This document shows positions 30,841 through 42,734 of a DNA stretch of 64,000 nucleotides, piece by piece. Origin of the DNA: Megamerina dolium (taxonomy: Eukaryota; Arthropoda; Insecta; Diptera; Megamerinidae); contig OY978527.1 of the NCBI GenBank assembly GCA_963854835.1, positions 22,382,057 to 22,446,056 of the forward strand. Reading direction: 5' to 3'. Within the stretch, counting starts at the first letter, position 1, and each line of letters opens with the position of its first letter. Under the pieces are notes generated by a model, which was not told where the DNA came from, ran no database searches, and saw only the letters and a program-made list of their open reading frames with translations. The translations under genes and the position numbers were made by a program.

Positions 30841-32181
30841 CTTATTCAAATGGAAAAACTGGAGGACGAACAACCATCGTGAAGCATCACATTGACACCG
30901 GTGATTATAGACCAATTCGTCAAGCACCACGACGAGTTCCATTGGCCAAAAGAGATAAAGCCATTAAGCTGATTTCCGATATGCAGAAACAAGGTATTAT
31001 TGAAGCATCAGCGAGTCCATGGAGTTCACCAGTTGTGCTTGTAAAGAAGAAGGATGGAAGTACTCGATTCTGCGTGGATTACAGAAAGCTAAATGACATC
31101 ACGAAAAAGGCAGCTATCCACTGCCAAGAATCGATGACACTCTGGACACTCTATCTGGTGCGAAGTGGTTTTCAACTCTTGATCTGGCAAGTAGCTACAT
31201 GCAAGTGAAACTTGGTGAGGGGGACAGAGAGAAAAAAGCCTTAGTATTAGCGATGTTTTATGGCAATTCACAGTGATGCCATTTGGTTTATGTAATGCGC
31301 CGGCTACTTTCGAACGTTTGATGGAAATTGTACTCAGAGGACTACACTGGAAAACGTGCTTGTTGTACCTCGATGACATTATCGTGATGGGAAAAGATTT
31401 TAACGACTACCTGGAAAAGTTGAAAGAAGTATTTGAGCGTATACAATCAGCAGTGCTTAAACTGGATATGAAAAAGTGTTCACTCTTCAGGCGAGAAGTT
31501 AAATATCTTGGTCATAAAGTAACAACAAAAGGGGTACATACCGACGAAGAGAAAGTAGCAGCAGTACAAGAATGGGCTATTCCATCGAATCTTCACGAGT
31601 TAATAAGCTTCCTAGGCTTATGTACCTACTATCGACGATTTGTTCCTGGATTTGCAAACATCGCCAGCAGTCTGCATGAGTTAAAAAGAAAGAACAAACC
31701 ATTTGTGTGGGGCGAGGACCAACAGAAAGCATTCGAACAGCTGAAAGAAAAACTCTGTTCAGCACCAGCATTAGCGTATCCAGTACCTGGTCAAAAGTTT
31801 GTATTGGACACAGATGCGAGTGGCTATGGAATAGGTGGTGTGCTCTCTCAGATCATAGATGGGCAGCAAAAAGTAATAACATACTACAGTAAAATCCTGT
31901 CGAAGCCAGAAAGAAACTACTGTGTCATTCGAAGAGAGTTGCTCGCCATACTTGAATGTGTGAAGTATTTCCATAAATACTTCTACGGTCAGTCATTTCA
32001 TCCACGAATTGATCCCGCAGCGCTAAGGTGGTTATTGCAATTTAAAAACCCAGAAGCGCGCTGGATTGAAAGGCTGCAGAGTTATGATTTTACTATCGAG
32101 CACGGTAAAGGAGGACATCACGGCAACGCGGATGCTCTATCTCGTCGTCCTTGCAAAATGGAATGTAAACATTGTTCTTGA
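30841..32181 (+). pseudogene. Gypsy RT and RNase H
   Basis: RT begins near 30879 ([40 protein letters not shown]). A frameshift region lies around 31110-31270. The frame 31273-32181 (302 codons) then holds MPFGLCNAPATFERLMEIV, the catalytic YLDDIIVMG box with both aspartates, the RT thumb, and RNase H (VLDTDASGYGIGGVLSQI, RRELLAILECVKYFH, LSRRPC). RT and RNase H catalytic residues look intact but the frameshift upstream inactivates the polyprotein. Confidence 0.85.
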
Positions 32182-33180
32182 GTGGAAAGCAAGGAGCATA
32201 TTGTCGACATACGACTTACGAATATCTTGCCGGAGGAGTCATGGACCACCGAACGACTGCAAGAAGATCAGCGGAACGACCCAGATCTCGTAAAGATTAT
32301 GGAATACAAGGAGCAGGGCATACGTCCAGATTGGCAAGAAATGGCTAATGAGAGTCCAATAGCAAAGGCATATTGGGTGCCGTAGCAAAGCCTGCACTTA
32401 CGAGACGGATGTTTATACAGAGCATAGGAAAGTGAAAATGGAAAAATCACTAATGAAGTATACCCCATTCCAAATCAAGAAGCTAGTATAGTTGCGGATG
32501 TATTCGTCAACCAATGGATTACTCGTTTTGGTGTACCGATGGAGTTACACTCAGACCAAGGTCGAAATTTCAAATCAGTTGTATTCCAAGAGATATGCCG
32601 TATGTTGGGTATATACAAAACTCGTACAACACCTTTGCATCCACAATTTGATGGCATGGTAAACGATTTAACCGTACCTTGGAGGAATATTTTAGAAAAG
32701 TCGTAGATAAATTCCAAAGAGACTGGGATGTACATATACCAATGTTCCTCATGGCATATCGATGCGCACAACATGATACACCGGCAATGGCAATTTTTGG
32801 AAACGAGTTAAGACTGCCAGCTGATTTAAAATTTGGAGTCGTAATACCAACGAGATCAACCGAAGGTAACTATACTAGCGAAAAGCGAGAACAGTTGGAT
32901 GAAGTACATCAGTTCATCAGAGAGCGGTCGCAGTTGATAAGCGATAAGATGAAGGACAGGTATGACTTGTAAGCAAATTCAAAAGGGTTCTATGAAGGAG
33001 AGCTTGTAATGCTTCATAATCCACAACAAAATAAGCTATAGACTCATTGGGAAGGACCATATGAGATTATAGTAAAGATAAATGACGTAGTGTATCGTAT
33101 TCAACGTGCCTGGAATAAAAGAGCAAATTTTAAAGTAGTGCACTTGGAGCGACTTGCGCCATATCGGGGGGGAAGTATAA
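32182..33180 (+). pseudogene. Gypsy integrase with internal deletion
   Basis: The N-terminal part (LPEESWTTERLQEDQRNDPD) is read to about 32455. The sequence then jumps to the middle of the catalytic core (IPNQEASIVADVFVNQWITR, then LHSDQGRNFKSVV) at 32465. The HHCC finger and the first catalytic Asp are gone. The junction shares TGA with both parent sites, a microhomology deletion. The third catalytic residue region (near 32650) also has an indel. Confidence 0.85.
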
Positions 33181-33182
33181 AA

Positions 33183-33217
33183 CTTGTTCGGGACGAACAA
33201 GGTTAAGAGGAGGGCAG
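33183..33217 (+). promoter_or_regulatory. Conserved hairpin and polypurine tract
   Basis: CTTGTTCGGGACGAACAAG at 33183-33201 (8-bp stem, 3-nt loop), then PPT AAGAGGAGGGCAG at 33205-33217 adjoining the LTR. Identical to the other two copies. Confidence 0.8.
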
Positions 33218-33656
33218 TGTAACGAGTATCGATGGTTGGTTACTCATCACTATTGTGACTGACACTATTGGCAGCATCGAAACGAATGTCAACAAAAAGA
33301 AATAAGCAATAACCAGTACAAGCCAACGAGAAAGAAAGAGAAGAATCTCGATAAAGGAAGATTCTATGGTGTTGCCAACAGAGTATAAATAGAGCCAGTG
33401 TTGAGAAGTGAGAATCAATCTAATCCCGAACGTGATTGCGAAAACATCGATACAGAGGCAAAAGTTGCAAGTACATTAAAGTGTTATTGTAAATAGTTGA
33501 TTGTAAACAGAGTTGATTGTAAATAGAGTTTATTAAATAAATTGTTGCTGTATATTGTTGTATAAACACTTATGTTGCAGTTATTATTAACAGAATCCAG
33601 TGATCGAACAAAGTAATTCAAATAGAATTAAACGCTCACAGAATAAAAACGTAACA
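33218..33656 (+). repeat. 3' LTR of gypsy copy
   Basis: 439 bp, begins TGTAACGAGTATCGATGG, ends AATAAAAACGTAACA. Homologous over its length to the LTRs at 4289, 7729 and 47120. Confidence 0.92.
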
Positions 33657-33879
33657 ATATAACGAAAAAATTTTTGAGCGAACCTTTTCAATTAGAGAAA
33701 AAAACTTGTCATATAAAATAGCGTTTACAACAGCTTGTTGAGGTTCGTACTGTACTTCTCGTGACGACTTTAACATTGATGTCTCTTTTCAGAAATATGA
33801 CTAGACTTTTCTGAAATAGGACTATAAAACCAAATATCGGATAGATTTTTCCCTTTTCTTTATATTTAATATACCCCTA
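33657..33879. other. Unassigned flank
   Basis: Begins with ATAT. No feature recognised. Confidence 0.4.
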
Positions 33880-34275
33880 CTCTAGGTAGTCACCTTGTTG
33901 TGGTGTAGGGACATACTGTGGGCAGGATGGGGCCACATTCCTGACCTCCAAGATCTAGTCTGGGGGAAAGGGGGTGGGTAGATCTACCGGCCCGAACAAC
34001 CCTCTAAACACACGGTGGAACAGCTATACCATTGAGCTTGTTTGACGGGATAGAGTCAAGCTTAATAGCGGACTCCGCACCAGGTCTGGCGAACCTACGG
34101 TTTAAATGAGCCTTCCCATGGGGGAGCCCATGGGTGACTAAATAGTCTTCATATAAATACGCTTAAATTTGGATGGACTCAATTGAAAAAATAAACTCGG
34201 TCTGCACACCAGTAAATGTGCAACAAGAATCATTGGTCGAGGGGGCAATCGGTCCCTTAGCTAATGAGCAAATGA
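33880..34275 (+). other. LOA-clade LINE copy A: 5' untranslated region
   Basis: Starts near ACTCTAGGTAGTCACCTTGT and contains a GC-rich block with GTGGAACAGCTAT and GACGGGATAGAGTCAAGC. The same block occurs at 39265-39440 in front of copy B, which identifies it as the element 5' end. It probably contains an internal promoter, as in LINEs generally (inference). Confidence 0.65.
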
Positions 34276-35364
34276 ATGGACCTGTCGGAGGGAATAGCAA
34301 ATCCTCCCTCTGTCAGGTCGGAGGGTATAGGCTTTCCACTTAGCCAAGAGTCGGTGAGAATGTCTATCACCTCGGAAGAGGAGAGAAATTTCCTAAATCC
34401 CGAGTCATCAAAGACTCAGGATTATCGGTCGAAACTGTCCGGTGCTGGGCGCAAAAGGTTAAAGAAATTACAAGCCAAGGGCACCCGCTAGAAATAGCTC
34501 GGTCCTTGGCAGCTAAACCTGCCGATGCGCCTGGTGACGTACAGACAACACTGAAAAGACACCAATCTAATAGCTCCACACCGACATCGGGCGCCCAGCC
34601 GGCAAAGCGGATTGCGCTACAGGGCGATGTTAACAAACACTCGAATGTATCCGCGTTCGTTCTGCCGGTTTGCGGCGGAGTGAATGAGGTGGAGACCTCA
34701 CACGAGGGAGGGCTACCAAGGTCCCAGTAAGGAGGTGGCGATGGCCTCTGTAGGACAGGCTGAACGAAGCGTCTCTTCGGAGGCTATTCGCTTAAAGCCT
34801 ACTCTTGCAGAGACTGTTCGCTCTAAAAGGATCGGCATTCTATTGAGCAACTTCCCAGAGAGCATTTGGACCACTGAGGAGATTTTCAAGGTAAAAAAGT
34901 GTATTCTGGACAGGATATACGAAACCCGAGATGGGCCGGTGAGGCGTCATTTTGCTGGCTACAGTTACAAGCCCGGATGGCTTACTGTCAACTGTCTGGA
35001 CGACGAGACTGTAGCTTGGACGAAGGAGATTATCCCTGCCCTAAAGCCATGGGAGGGGGTTGAATTGAAGGTTGTGGAAGAGGCAGATGTGCCAAAGGCC
35101 AGGGTCTTCATCGGCTACTTCCCCGGCTCGGTTTCTTAGCCAAATGACCGTATTCTGAGGCAAGTAGAGTCCAAGCTGGGCAACAAAGTCGTCTATGGTT
35201 TTGAAAGTGCCTCGCTCAGACCAAGGCAGAAGGGAATCAAGGCAAAAGTTGTTGTTGTTGACGATGAACGGCCAACAGCATATGCTGTGTCGCGTCCACA
35301 AATAAGTGGACAGAAGCCGAAAACGGGTATCAAATCCGGAGAACCACCAGTGATGTCAGAGTAA
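34276..35364 (+). pseudogene. LOA-clade LINE copy A: ORF1
   Basis: Frames 34276-34491, 34506-34730 and 34684-35364 together cover ORF1. It has a basic stretch (AGRKRLKKLQAKG), a Pro/Ser-rich part, then a folded part from about 34800 (RSKRIGILLSNFPESIWTTE through GWLTVNCLDDETVAWTKEI) and a C-terminus with KLGNKVVYGFESASLRPRQK. There is a TAG at 35137-35139 where other copies read TGG, and frameshifts near 34490 and 34730. Related ORF1 sequence occurs at 39453-40287 and on the minus strand at 43600-44285. Confidence 0.7.
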
Positions 35365-38110
35365 GGCAGCGCTAATGCCCGAGGTCCGAAACCCTCTGCC
35401 CTCTTTGGTCGGCTCAGGAAATGGGAGAAGAAAAACCCGTAGGCTGCGGAAACTTTGCGAAGCACGAAGGTGGGCAAGGTCCGGAAGGGCCAGTCTGGGA
35501 AATAATGTCCCAGATTCTGCCACAACCACGTAATTTTCGGGGGCAGCTTCAATGTCTCCAAATCAATCTCCACCGGGTGGTAGCAGCGTCCTACAGGTTC
35601 AGCGCCCTGGTGGAACAAAGGTGTCTGGACTTTGTGGCTATCCAAGAGCCATGGGCCTTAAACGGCCGCATAAATGGGTTGAAGACAAACACTGGTAAGT
35701 TGATTTATGATGATACTACTGACCGACCTAGGGCGGCGATTATCATAAACAAAAATATAAAATTTCTTCCAATTTCAGAGCTCCTACATCGTGATCTGGT
35801 GGCGGTGCAGGCAGAAGTGCCTAGCACTAAAGGAAGAAGGACAATTGTCCTTGCCTCCTTTTACCTACCTGGTGACGCGGAGGATGCTGTATCACATGAA
35901 CTCCTAAGGCTGACGGCTTATTATCGGTCGCATAGCCTGCAGTGGGTGATGTGCTGCGACGCCAATGCACATCACACAGTATGGGGAAGCAGCGACATCA
36001 ATTCACGAGCTGAGTCACATTACTGCAAATAACATTTTAGTAATAAATAGAGGCAATGAGCCAACGTTTGTAAATGCAATAAGGGGGGAGGTATTAGATA
36101 TCACTCTAACGAGTGCATTTATTTCTAATAATATTTCGAATTGGAGGGTGTTAGATGAGGACTCCTTATCAGATCATCGCTATATTCACTTTGATCTGAC
36201 GGGGGGAACTGAGGAATCCTTCAAGATAAGAAATGTTAGGAAGACCAACTGGTCGCTTCACAATTTTCACCGAGAGCAAAACATTGGATGTCTTAGTGAG
36301 GAAATTCATAACTCTGAGGTATTAAATCTCGAGGTTAACAATCTCGAAAACATTATAATAGATGCTTTTGAAAACAGTTGCGTACTTGTTGTCAAGAAAC
36401 ATTCTAGGAACGTCCCGTGGTGGAATAAGGAATTAGACTGTTTACGCAAAAAAGCCCGCCATATCTTTAATAAGGAATTGAGGAAATCAAAGAGAGACTC
36501 ATGGAAAAAGTACTGCGAGGAGATTGAAACGATCCCAGTGGCTATAAGACTCCAGAAATCACTCAAGAGAAATCACTCAAACGGCCTTTCTACACCTAAG
36601 AAGGCTGACGGAAACTTTACGAAAAGTCTGGAGGAAACGGGACAGCTACTGCTGGACACTCACTTTCCAGGTTGTGCCATGTTTCATGAGGACCGCGAAG
36701 ACACCGAGGACATTCGATTCTTAGTGGCTACACAAAAGGAACTCTCACTGGCTCGTAAGATTTTCACTGTCAACAAAACTAAATGGGCCATCTTCACTTT
36801 TAGTCCATTTAAATAGCCTGGTGTCGACAAGATACAGTCGTGCCTTCTTCAACAAGGCGCGAATGTATTGGCACCAGCTTTAACAAATATATTTAGGACG
36901 AGTCTAGAATTGGGCTTCGTTCCTAGTCATTGGACGAAGGCTAGGGTAGCTTTCATTCCGAAAGCAGCCAGAGGGCGGATCATACGCCAAAAGCCTCAAG
37001 GAGCCAAAGGATGCCCTCAAGGAGGAGTCTTATCGCCGCTCCTATGCCTATTGGTTATCGACGAGCTTTTACAAACTCTCGATGATCACGGATATGAAGT
37101 CCAGGGCTTTGCGGATGATGTGGTAATAATGGTTAGAGGCAAATTTGACTCTACATTAACCGATCGAACGCAACTAGCTCTTGACATCACTCATGACTGG
37201 TGTGAAGAGAAAGGACTCTCGATTAATCCGAATAAAACAAATGTGGTACCCTTCACCAAAAGAAGGAAATTGAGTATAGGAACCCTTACACTAGGGGACA
37301 CAGACTTAATTCTATCAAAGGAAATGAAATACCTAGGAGTAATCCTAGATAAAACCCTGACTTGGAATAATCACTTATCGTTTATAACTGGCAAAGCCCT
37401 AAGGGAAAGCTACACGTGCCAGAGAGTACACGGTAAAAGATGGGGTCTCTGACCAAAAATGGTGGCATGGTCGTACAGGACCGTAATAGTGCCAATGATC
37501 ACCTATGCATCCTTGGCGTGGTGGCCGAAGGTAAATCAAACAAAGGCTAAAATGATCCTTAGTAAGGTCCATCGAATAGCCTGTTTGGGTGTCACGGGAG
37601 CAATGCGCACGTGCCCCACTGCAGCCTTAGGAATTCTTACTGGACTCACCCCTCCACACCTAATGGTCAAAAGGACGGCAACCAGTGCGGCACTAAGGCC
37701 GCCCAATCTATCCAACCTTAAAGAAGTTATCTCACAGGACATACAAAGATCATGGACACCGTTTGTGGCTCTCCATGTCTTGTGGTATTCGACAAGAAAG
37801 CTAGTCTTCACACATGTTAGGGTGGATGCTGTTCTTAACCTCAGCAGAAATGACATAAAACTCTACACAGAGTTGCTCACTGGGCACTGTGGACTTAACT
37901 ACCATATGAAAAAAATAGGTAGAAAACGATACCTGTCGACTCTGTCACGAGGAGCAGGAAACATCGGAACATATTCTATGCAATTGCCCAGCAGTGGCAA
38001 GACGTAGACTTGGTTACCTAGGTAATGGAATTTTGACTCCAAACCACATAGGTAAAATTAAGCCCACAGCAATTACTAGATTTATAAATAGTCTAGAATT
38101 GTTTTAGTTG
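35365..38110 (+). pseudogene. LOA-clade LINE copy A: ORF2 with internal deletions
   Basis: The endonuclease is nearly complete: LQCLQINLHR near 35545, VAIQEPWAL near 35635, CDANAHHTVWGS near 35955, and SDHRYIHFDL near 36170. A frameshift lies at about 36030. A TAG at about 36814 falls in the APE-RT linker where related copies read Ser (SPFKSPGVD). The RT is deleted from IPKAA directly to GCPQGGVLSPLL (36965-37020), then has FADDVVIMV and a thumb. RNase H is deleted apart from flanks, and the C-terminus (DIKLYTELLTGHCGLNYHMK) ends about 38105. The 3' end is A/T-rich near 38155-38180. Confidence 0.85.
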
Positions 38111-38177
38111 GGCTCACAAAAGATCTTTTTGGTCGCAGTGCAAAAATAGCCTGTATAATAAAAAATAAAATAAATAA

Positions 38178-38523
38178 ATATGTGGCACTTAAAGCCCCAA
38201 AGGGCTCATTGGCGGAGCTTCTCTTCCATTACTGTTGTGCGTCTTAAATTTGGACAGTATTAGAATGGACCTACTTATTTTAGCCGGTTCCGAACGGCAG
38301 AACACTTGTGACATAATTTTTTTTGAGCTTTGTCACAGAGTTCTTTACGAAGCTTTTTCATGGCAAGTTGTTACTGTCGGAAGAATTGCCAATTGCTTGC
38401 CGACAGGTGGGAATTTCGAAAGAACATTCTTTTCGATATTAAATTTGTTATGCATCAGCCGGGTATTGAACCACGACCTACAGATCAGAAGGCGAACACA
38501 CTAACCACTGAGCTACGGTACCC
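38178..38523 (-). mobile_element. tRNA-derived SINE, copy 4, inserted in LINE tail
   Basis: Minus-oriented copy; A box and B box (GGTTCAATACC) lie near 38510 and 38466 on the minus strand. The LINE tail AGCCTGTATAATAAAAA at 38148-38164 is repeated on the other side as AGCCTGTATAGTAAAAA (38526-38542), a target duplication of about 17 bp. The SINE therefore arrived after the LOA copy. Confidence 0.85.
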
Positions 38524-38544
38524 ACAGCCTGTATAGTAAAAATA

Positions 38545-39136
38545 ATAAATATTTAATATAAGCCAATGGCAACCCAAAAATGAAAAATCCAACAACCATA
38601 CAGATATTTTGTAAACAACAAAACGCGAGGAAGAAGAAAGGCTTTCAGCTTGTTACTGAATGGATATCGTCACTCCCACTCTTTTTAGGCTGCAGCCATC
38701 TGCTGCTGCATTCATCAAGATTTCAATTCTGTGTGAATTCTTTGGGTTTTTCAATTCATGAATTGAAAACGAATAGAACTCTTTCATTTTTATCAGCCTA
38801 AAGACTTCACATACTGAACGCTAGAAAAAAAAGATTTCAGCTATTCAAAATTTAAATAAAAGAATTAAAAATGAAAATGACTTCACACTTTTACAGCTCT
38901 GCAACACGTAAACAAAGTACTACCTATGACGCACAGGTTGAAAGTAGTTTACTACGATTCCTGGTCAGTCGTTAAGGGCTTGCTAGCAGTCCGAATGGCT
39001 TTTATAGCGTCTCGGGGAGTAAGCAGGTCACCTGCCTAGACACTAGCAAATTGGTCCGCCCTTAGGGGAAGTGCGGCTATTATTTCTGACCAATAGTTCA
39101 TTTTCAGTACGGTCATGTCTCTGCTGGATTTGGGTT
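38545..39136. other. Unassigned DNA between two LOA copies
   Basis: No gene or repeat recognised. Small frames (38580-38801) lack any known domain. Confidence 0.4.
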
Positions 39137-39162
39137 GCCGAATAGAATAGAATAGAATAGAA
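39137..39162. repeat. AATAG pentanucleotide microsatellite
   Basis: About five tandem copies of GAATA near the 5' end of LOA copy B. Confidence 0.85.
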
Positions 39163-39164
39163 AG

Positions 39165-40320
39165 CTCCTAAGGCAGAGTCCGCTCATGCTACAGACTGTT
39201 AAGGTCTAGTCTTGACAGTCTGTGGCATGGACCGACCCATAAATGACCTAAAATAACTCCCTAAAATCGCGGTGGAACAGCTATGCCTGCGAACTTGCTT
39301 GACGGGGTGGAGTCAAGCATAATAGCGAACTCCGTACAAGGTCTGGCTAATCCACGGTTTCAATTTGCCTTTCCATTGGGGGCACCCATGGGCGACCAAA
39401 TTGCAAGTTTCAATCAAAGAACAGATCTTATGGACTCTACACATCTTTAAAGGTGGAAAACGAGGGTAAAAGCCTAAAAATTTCAGTGAACGAGGAGGCA
39501 CTTGGTCCAAACGTCACTGAAGTTACAGTCCACAATCAGCTGGAGGGGGCATCAGGTCCCATATCCACTGAGAACATGGACCAAGACCAGTCGGAGGGGG
39601 CATCCGGCCCTTCTTCCGACAGTCTTGAGAAGATGGACGTACAACTTAGCAGGAGTCGGCTGGACCTCACGCCACCCCTGAGGAGGAACGCGTTCTTCTA
39701 GCAGCGACGGTCAGACGACCCCGAAAAAATCCAGATCGGATGGCTCCACTCCGACATCGAGCTCCAAGCCGACAAAGCGATTCGCACCTGAGGGTAAGGT
39801 TGATAAACCATCAACAGTACCTTCGACTGCGTCCGCTGTGCTGGTCTGGGGGGAGATGGAGCTTCTAAGGGAGTGGCTCCACAAATCGCCCCTGTGGGCG
39901 TTCCCTGTCGGGATTATCGCAAACAATTTCCTGGAAGGCATATGGTCCACTGAGGAAATTGGCAAGGTGCGGAGTTGCATCATCGGATACTTCTCTGGCT
40001 CAGTATCGTGGCAAAATGACAGAATGCTGGTGCAGATTGAGTCACAGATCTCGGACATTTGTGTTAGCGAATGGAGGGTGCTAAGCAGGCTTCACAAAGG
40101 TGACCTTGTCGAGCTAGCGGTGGCCCTGGATCCACAGTCTTCGGAAGTGGTCGAAAAGCTGGGCAACAAAATCTTTTATGGCTTTGGTAGTGCCCAGCTA
40201 AACTTTACAAGTTACGCAAGAAAGCACGTCAGCTTTTCAATAGAGACAAGTCCAATGGGGACTGGGTATCCTATAAATGTGCCTTAACGACTTATAATAA
40301 CAAACTGAGAGAATCTAAGA
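39165..40320 (+). pseudogene. LOA-clade LINE copy B: 5' UTR and ORF1
   Basis: The 5' UTR block (39265-39440) matches copy A. ORF1 frames follow at 39453-39701 and 39838-40287, with NNFLEGIWSTEEIGKVRSCI, GYFSGSVSWQND and VVEKLGNKIFYGFGSAQL. The joint at about 39980-39990 omits roughly 60 residues compared with copy A. Stop and frameshift near 39700. From about 40055 it continues as EN C-terminal or linker sequence, indicating loss of most of the endonuclease. Confidence 0.7.
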
Positions 40321-42662
40321 GAGATTCATGGAAAAAGTTCTGCGAGGAGGTTCTGGAGCTACCAGACTCCAGAAATCGCTCACAAAAGATTACTCAGTTG
40401 GCCTTTCTACACTTAAAAAGGCAGACGCAAATTATACAGGAAGTCTGAAAGAAACGGGACAGTTACTGCTGGACACTCACTTTCCAGGCTGTGCCACCTG
40501 TGATGAGGACAGTGAAAGCATTGAGGATATTAGTTTCTTGATGGCTACACGTAGGTCACTATCACTGGCTCGTAAAATTTTTACCGTCAATAAAACTAAA
40601 TGGGCAATCTCCACATTTAATCCATTTAAATCTCCGGGTGTTGATGATATTAAACCTTGCCTTCTCCGGCAAGGGGCTAATGTATTAACACCGAATCTAA
40701 CAAATATTTTCAGAATAAGCCTGGAATTAGGTGCAGTGCCTAAATCATGGGCAAAAGCTAGGGTCGCTTTCATCCCGAAAGCAGGGTAAAATTCGGATCA
40801 CACGCCCTACTTAAAGGAATGGAAAAAATTATAGATCAGTACATCAGAGAAGTTTATCTTAAAGATACACCACTCTATACTGAACAATATGGTTACCAGT
40901 CAGGCAAGCCGACTGAGACTGCAATACATTGCCTAACGAGTAAAATCGAACAGGCATTAGAGGATAAAGAAATAGCTCTTTTTTCATCGGTTGATATTAC
41001 AGGAGCTTTTGATAATGCTACTTTCAGGTCTATTGAGGAAGGTATGGTCAGGAAGCAAATTCATAGACTGATCATAACATGGGTTCTTAATATGCTGAAA
41101 AACAGGACATTAATTTACGAAATGGGGACAGAAAAATTAATTGTCAAGTCAACCAAGGGTTATCCTCAAAGAGCCGTTTCATCGCCGCTCCTATGGTTAC
41201 TGGTCATTGACGTTGATCTCGGATACGAAGTTCAGGGCTTTGCAGATGACTTAATAATTATGGTTACAGGCAAATTTGACTCTACCATAACTGAGCGCAT
41301 GCAACTAGCTCTTGACATCACACAAGACTGGTGTCAAGAGAAAGAACTTTCGATAAACCCTAGCAAAACGACGTTGGTACCTTTCACGAAGAGGAGAAAG
41401 TTGAATTTAGGGATCTTGAAGTTAGGTGAAACAGAACGAACACTCTCTGAGGAGATGAAATATTTGGGAGTAATCCTGGATAAAACTCTTACTTGGAACA
41501 ACCATTTATCATACATCACGAACAAAGCCCTGAGGGCTACCTTCGCTTGCCAAAGGCTGTATGGTAAAACATGGGGACTTGATCTAGCCCCACAGGAATA
41601 ATTACAGGTTTCAATCCTCTACACCTTGTGGTTAAGAGGACAGCAGCCAGTGCAGCCATATGGCTTCCGAACTCTATTCACCTGAAATAAGGTAACCTAA
41701 AAGGGCACATTAAGATTCTAGACGTAGTCTGGAATTCAACGGGCCTCACGGTCTTAGACAGGATGGATAAATAATGTATATTCTTCAAACTCTTCGAAGT
41801 GATCATTCTCAGCGTAGAGAAACAACGAAATATTTCAAAAACAGGGCTCACAGCTATGGTACACTGAAAGGTCCAATTAGGAAGATGGCAGTGCTGGAGC
41901 GGGAATTGTAGGGCCCAATTTCCGGAAGGCAATTGCAATGGAAAAATAGCTTCCATTTAGCATGCTTAAGAGCTATCTGTCAGAGAATGTCTACGTAGGG
42001 GTACTCGAGAAACCAACATATGTATTCTTTCAGACAGTCAGGCAGCTCTAAAATCACTAATGAATTTCTCGTTCCAATCTAAGTTGGTCTGGGAGTGCTT
42101 CGAACTTCTCAATACCTTAGCAAAGAGGAACTCTGTGGCTCTAATATGGGTATCGGAACACAAGGGGCATGCAGGCAATGAAATGGCAGATTCACTGGCC
42201 AAAAAGGGCGCAGACACTTCTTTCATAGGCTCAGAACCCTTCTGCGGGGTAAACAGTAGCTTCATGAATAACTTAATATGTGAAGAGGAAAAAAATAGTC
42301 TAACTGATTACTGGAGAGCCCAAACAGGCATGCGGCAGTCGAAAAGATTAATTTGCACTGAACACATTAAGGTAGATGCTATCTTGAACTTCAGCAGAAA
42401 AGACATCAAACTCTACACTAAACTATTAACAGGTCATTGTAAACTTAATTATCACATGATGAAAATGGGTGTGGTTAACAGAGATCACTGTCGACGCTGT
42501 CTTGAAAAACAGGAAACAGCAGAACACGTTCTTTGCAATTGCCCAGCCGTGGCTAGACGCAGACTAAACTACCTAGGAATCGGATTTATAGTTCCCAGGG
42601 ACCTAGTTAAAATCAATCCCCCAGCAGTGACAAGATTTATAAATAGTCTTGAGGTCTGCTAG
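40321..42662 (+). pseudogene. LOA-clade LINE copy B: ORF2 RT, RNase H, C-terminal finger
   Basis: Frame 40328-40789 holds the APE-RT linker and RT start (NPFKSPGVDDIKPCLLRQGA, ARVAFIPKAG). A TAA interrupts at 40787. Frame 40819-41601 gives QYGYQSGKPTETAIHCLTSK, SSVDITGAFDNATF and FADDLIIMV. About 10 residues are missing before the FADD box. After a gap, frame 42060-42662 has the RNase H end (ALIWVSEHKGHAGNEMADSL) and the C-terminal CCHC finger CRRCLEKQETAEHVLCNC, ending INSLEVC. The 3' end is CTTCATAGCC followed by a short TAA repeat (42720-42731). Confidence 0.85.
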
Positions 42663-42734
42663 TTAGGGAACAAGGCTGCACAAAAGATCTTCAGGTCGCG
42701 GTGCTTCATAGCCTTAATAATAATAAGATCCAAG

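Larger units (their letters stand above)
30082..33656 (+). mobile_element. Gypsy family copy, 5'-truncated (protease to 3' LTR)
   Basis: Same family as 4289-8164 and 49344-54665. It begins just before protease, abutting the RTE-like LINE, so the 5' LTR and gag are missing. It runs through protease, RT, RNase H, a deleted integrase, hairpin, PPT and 3' LTR. The right flank is ATAT (33657-33660), matching the family target preference. Confidence 0.9.
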
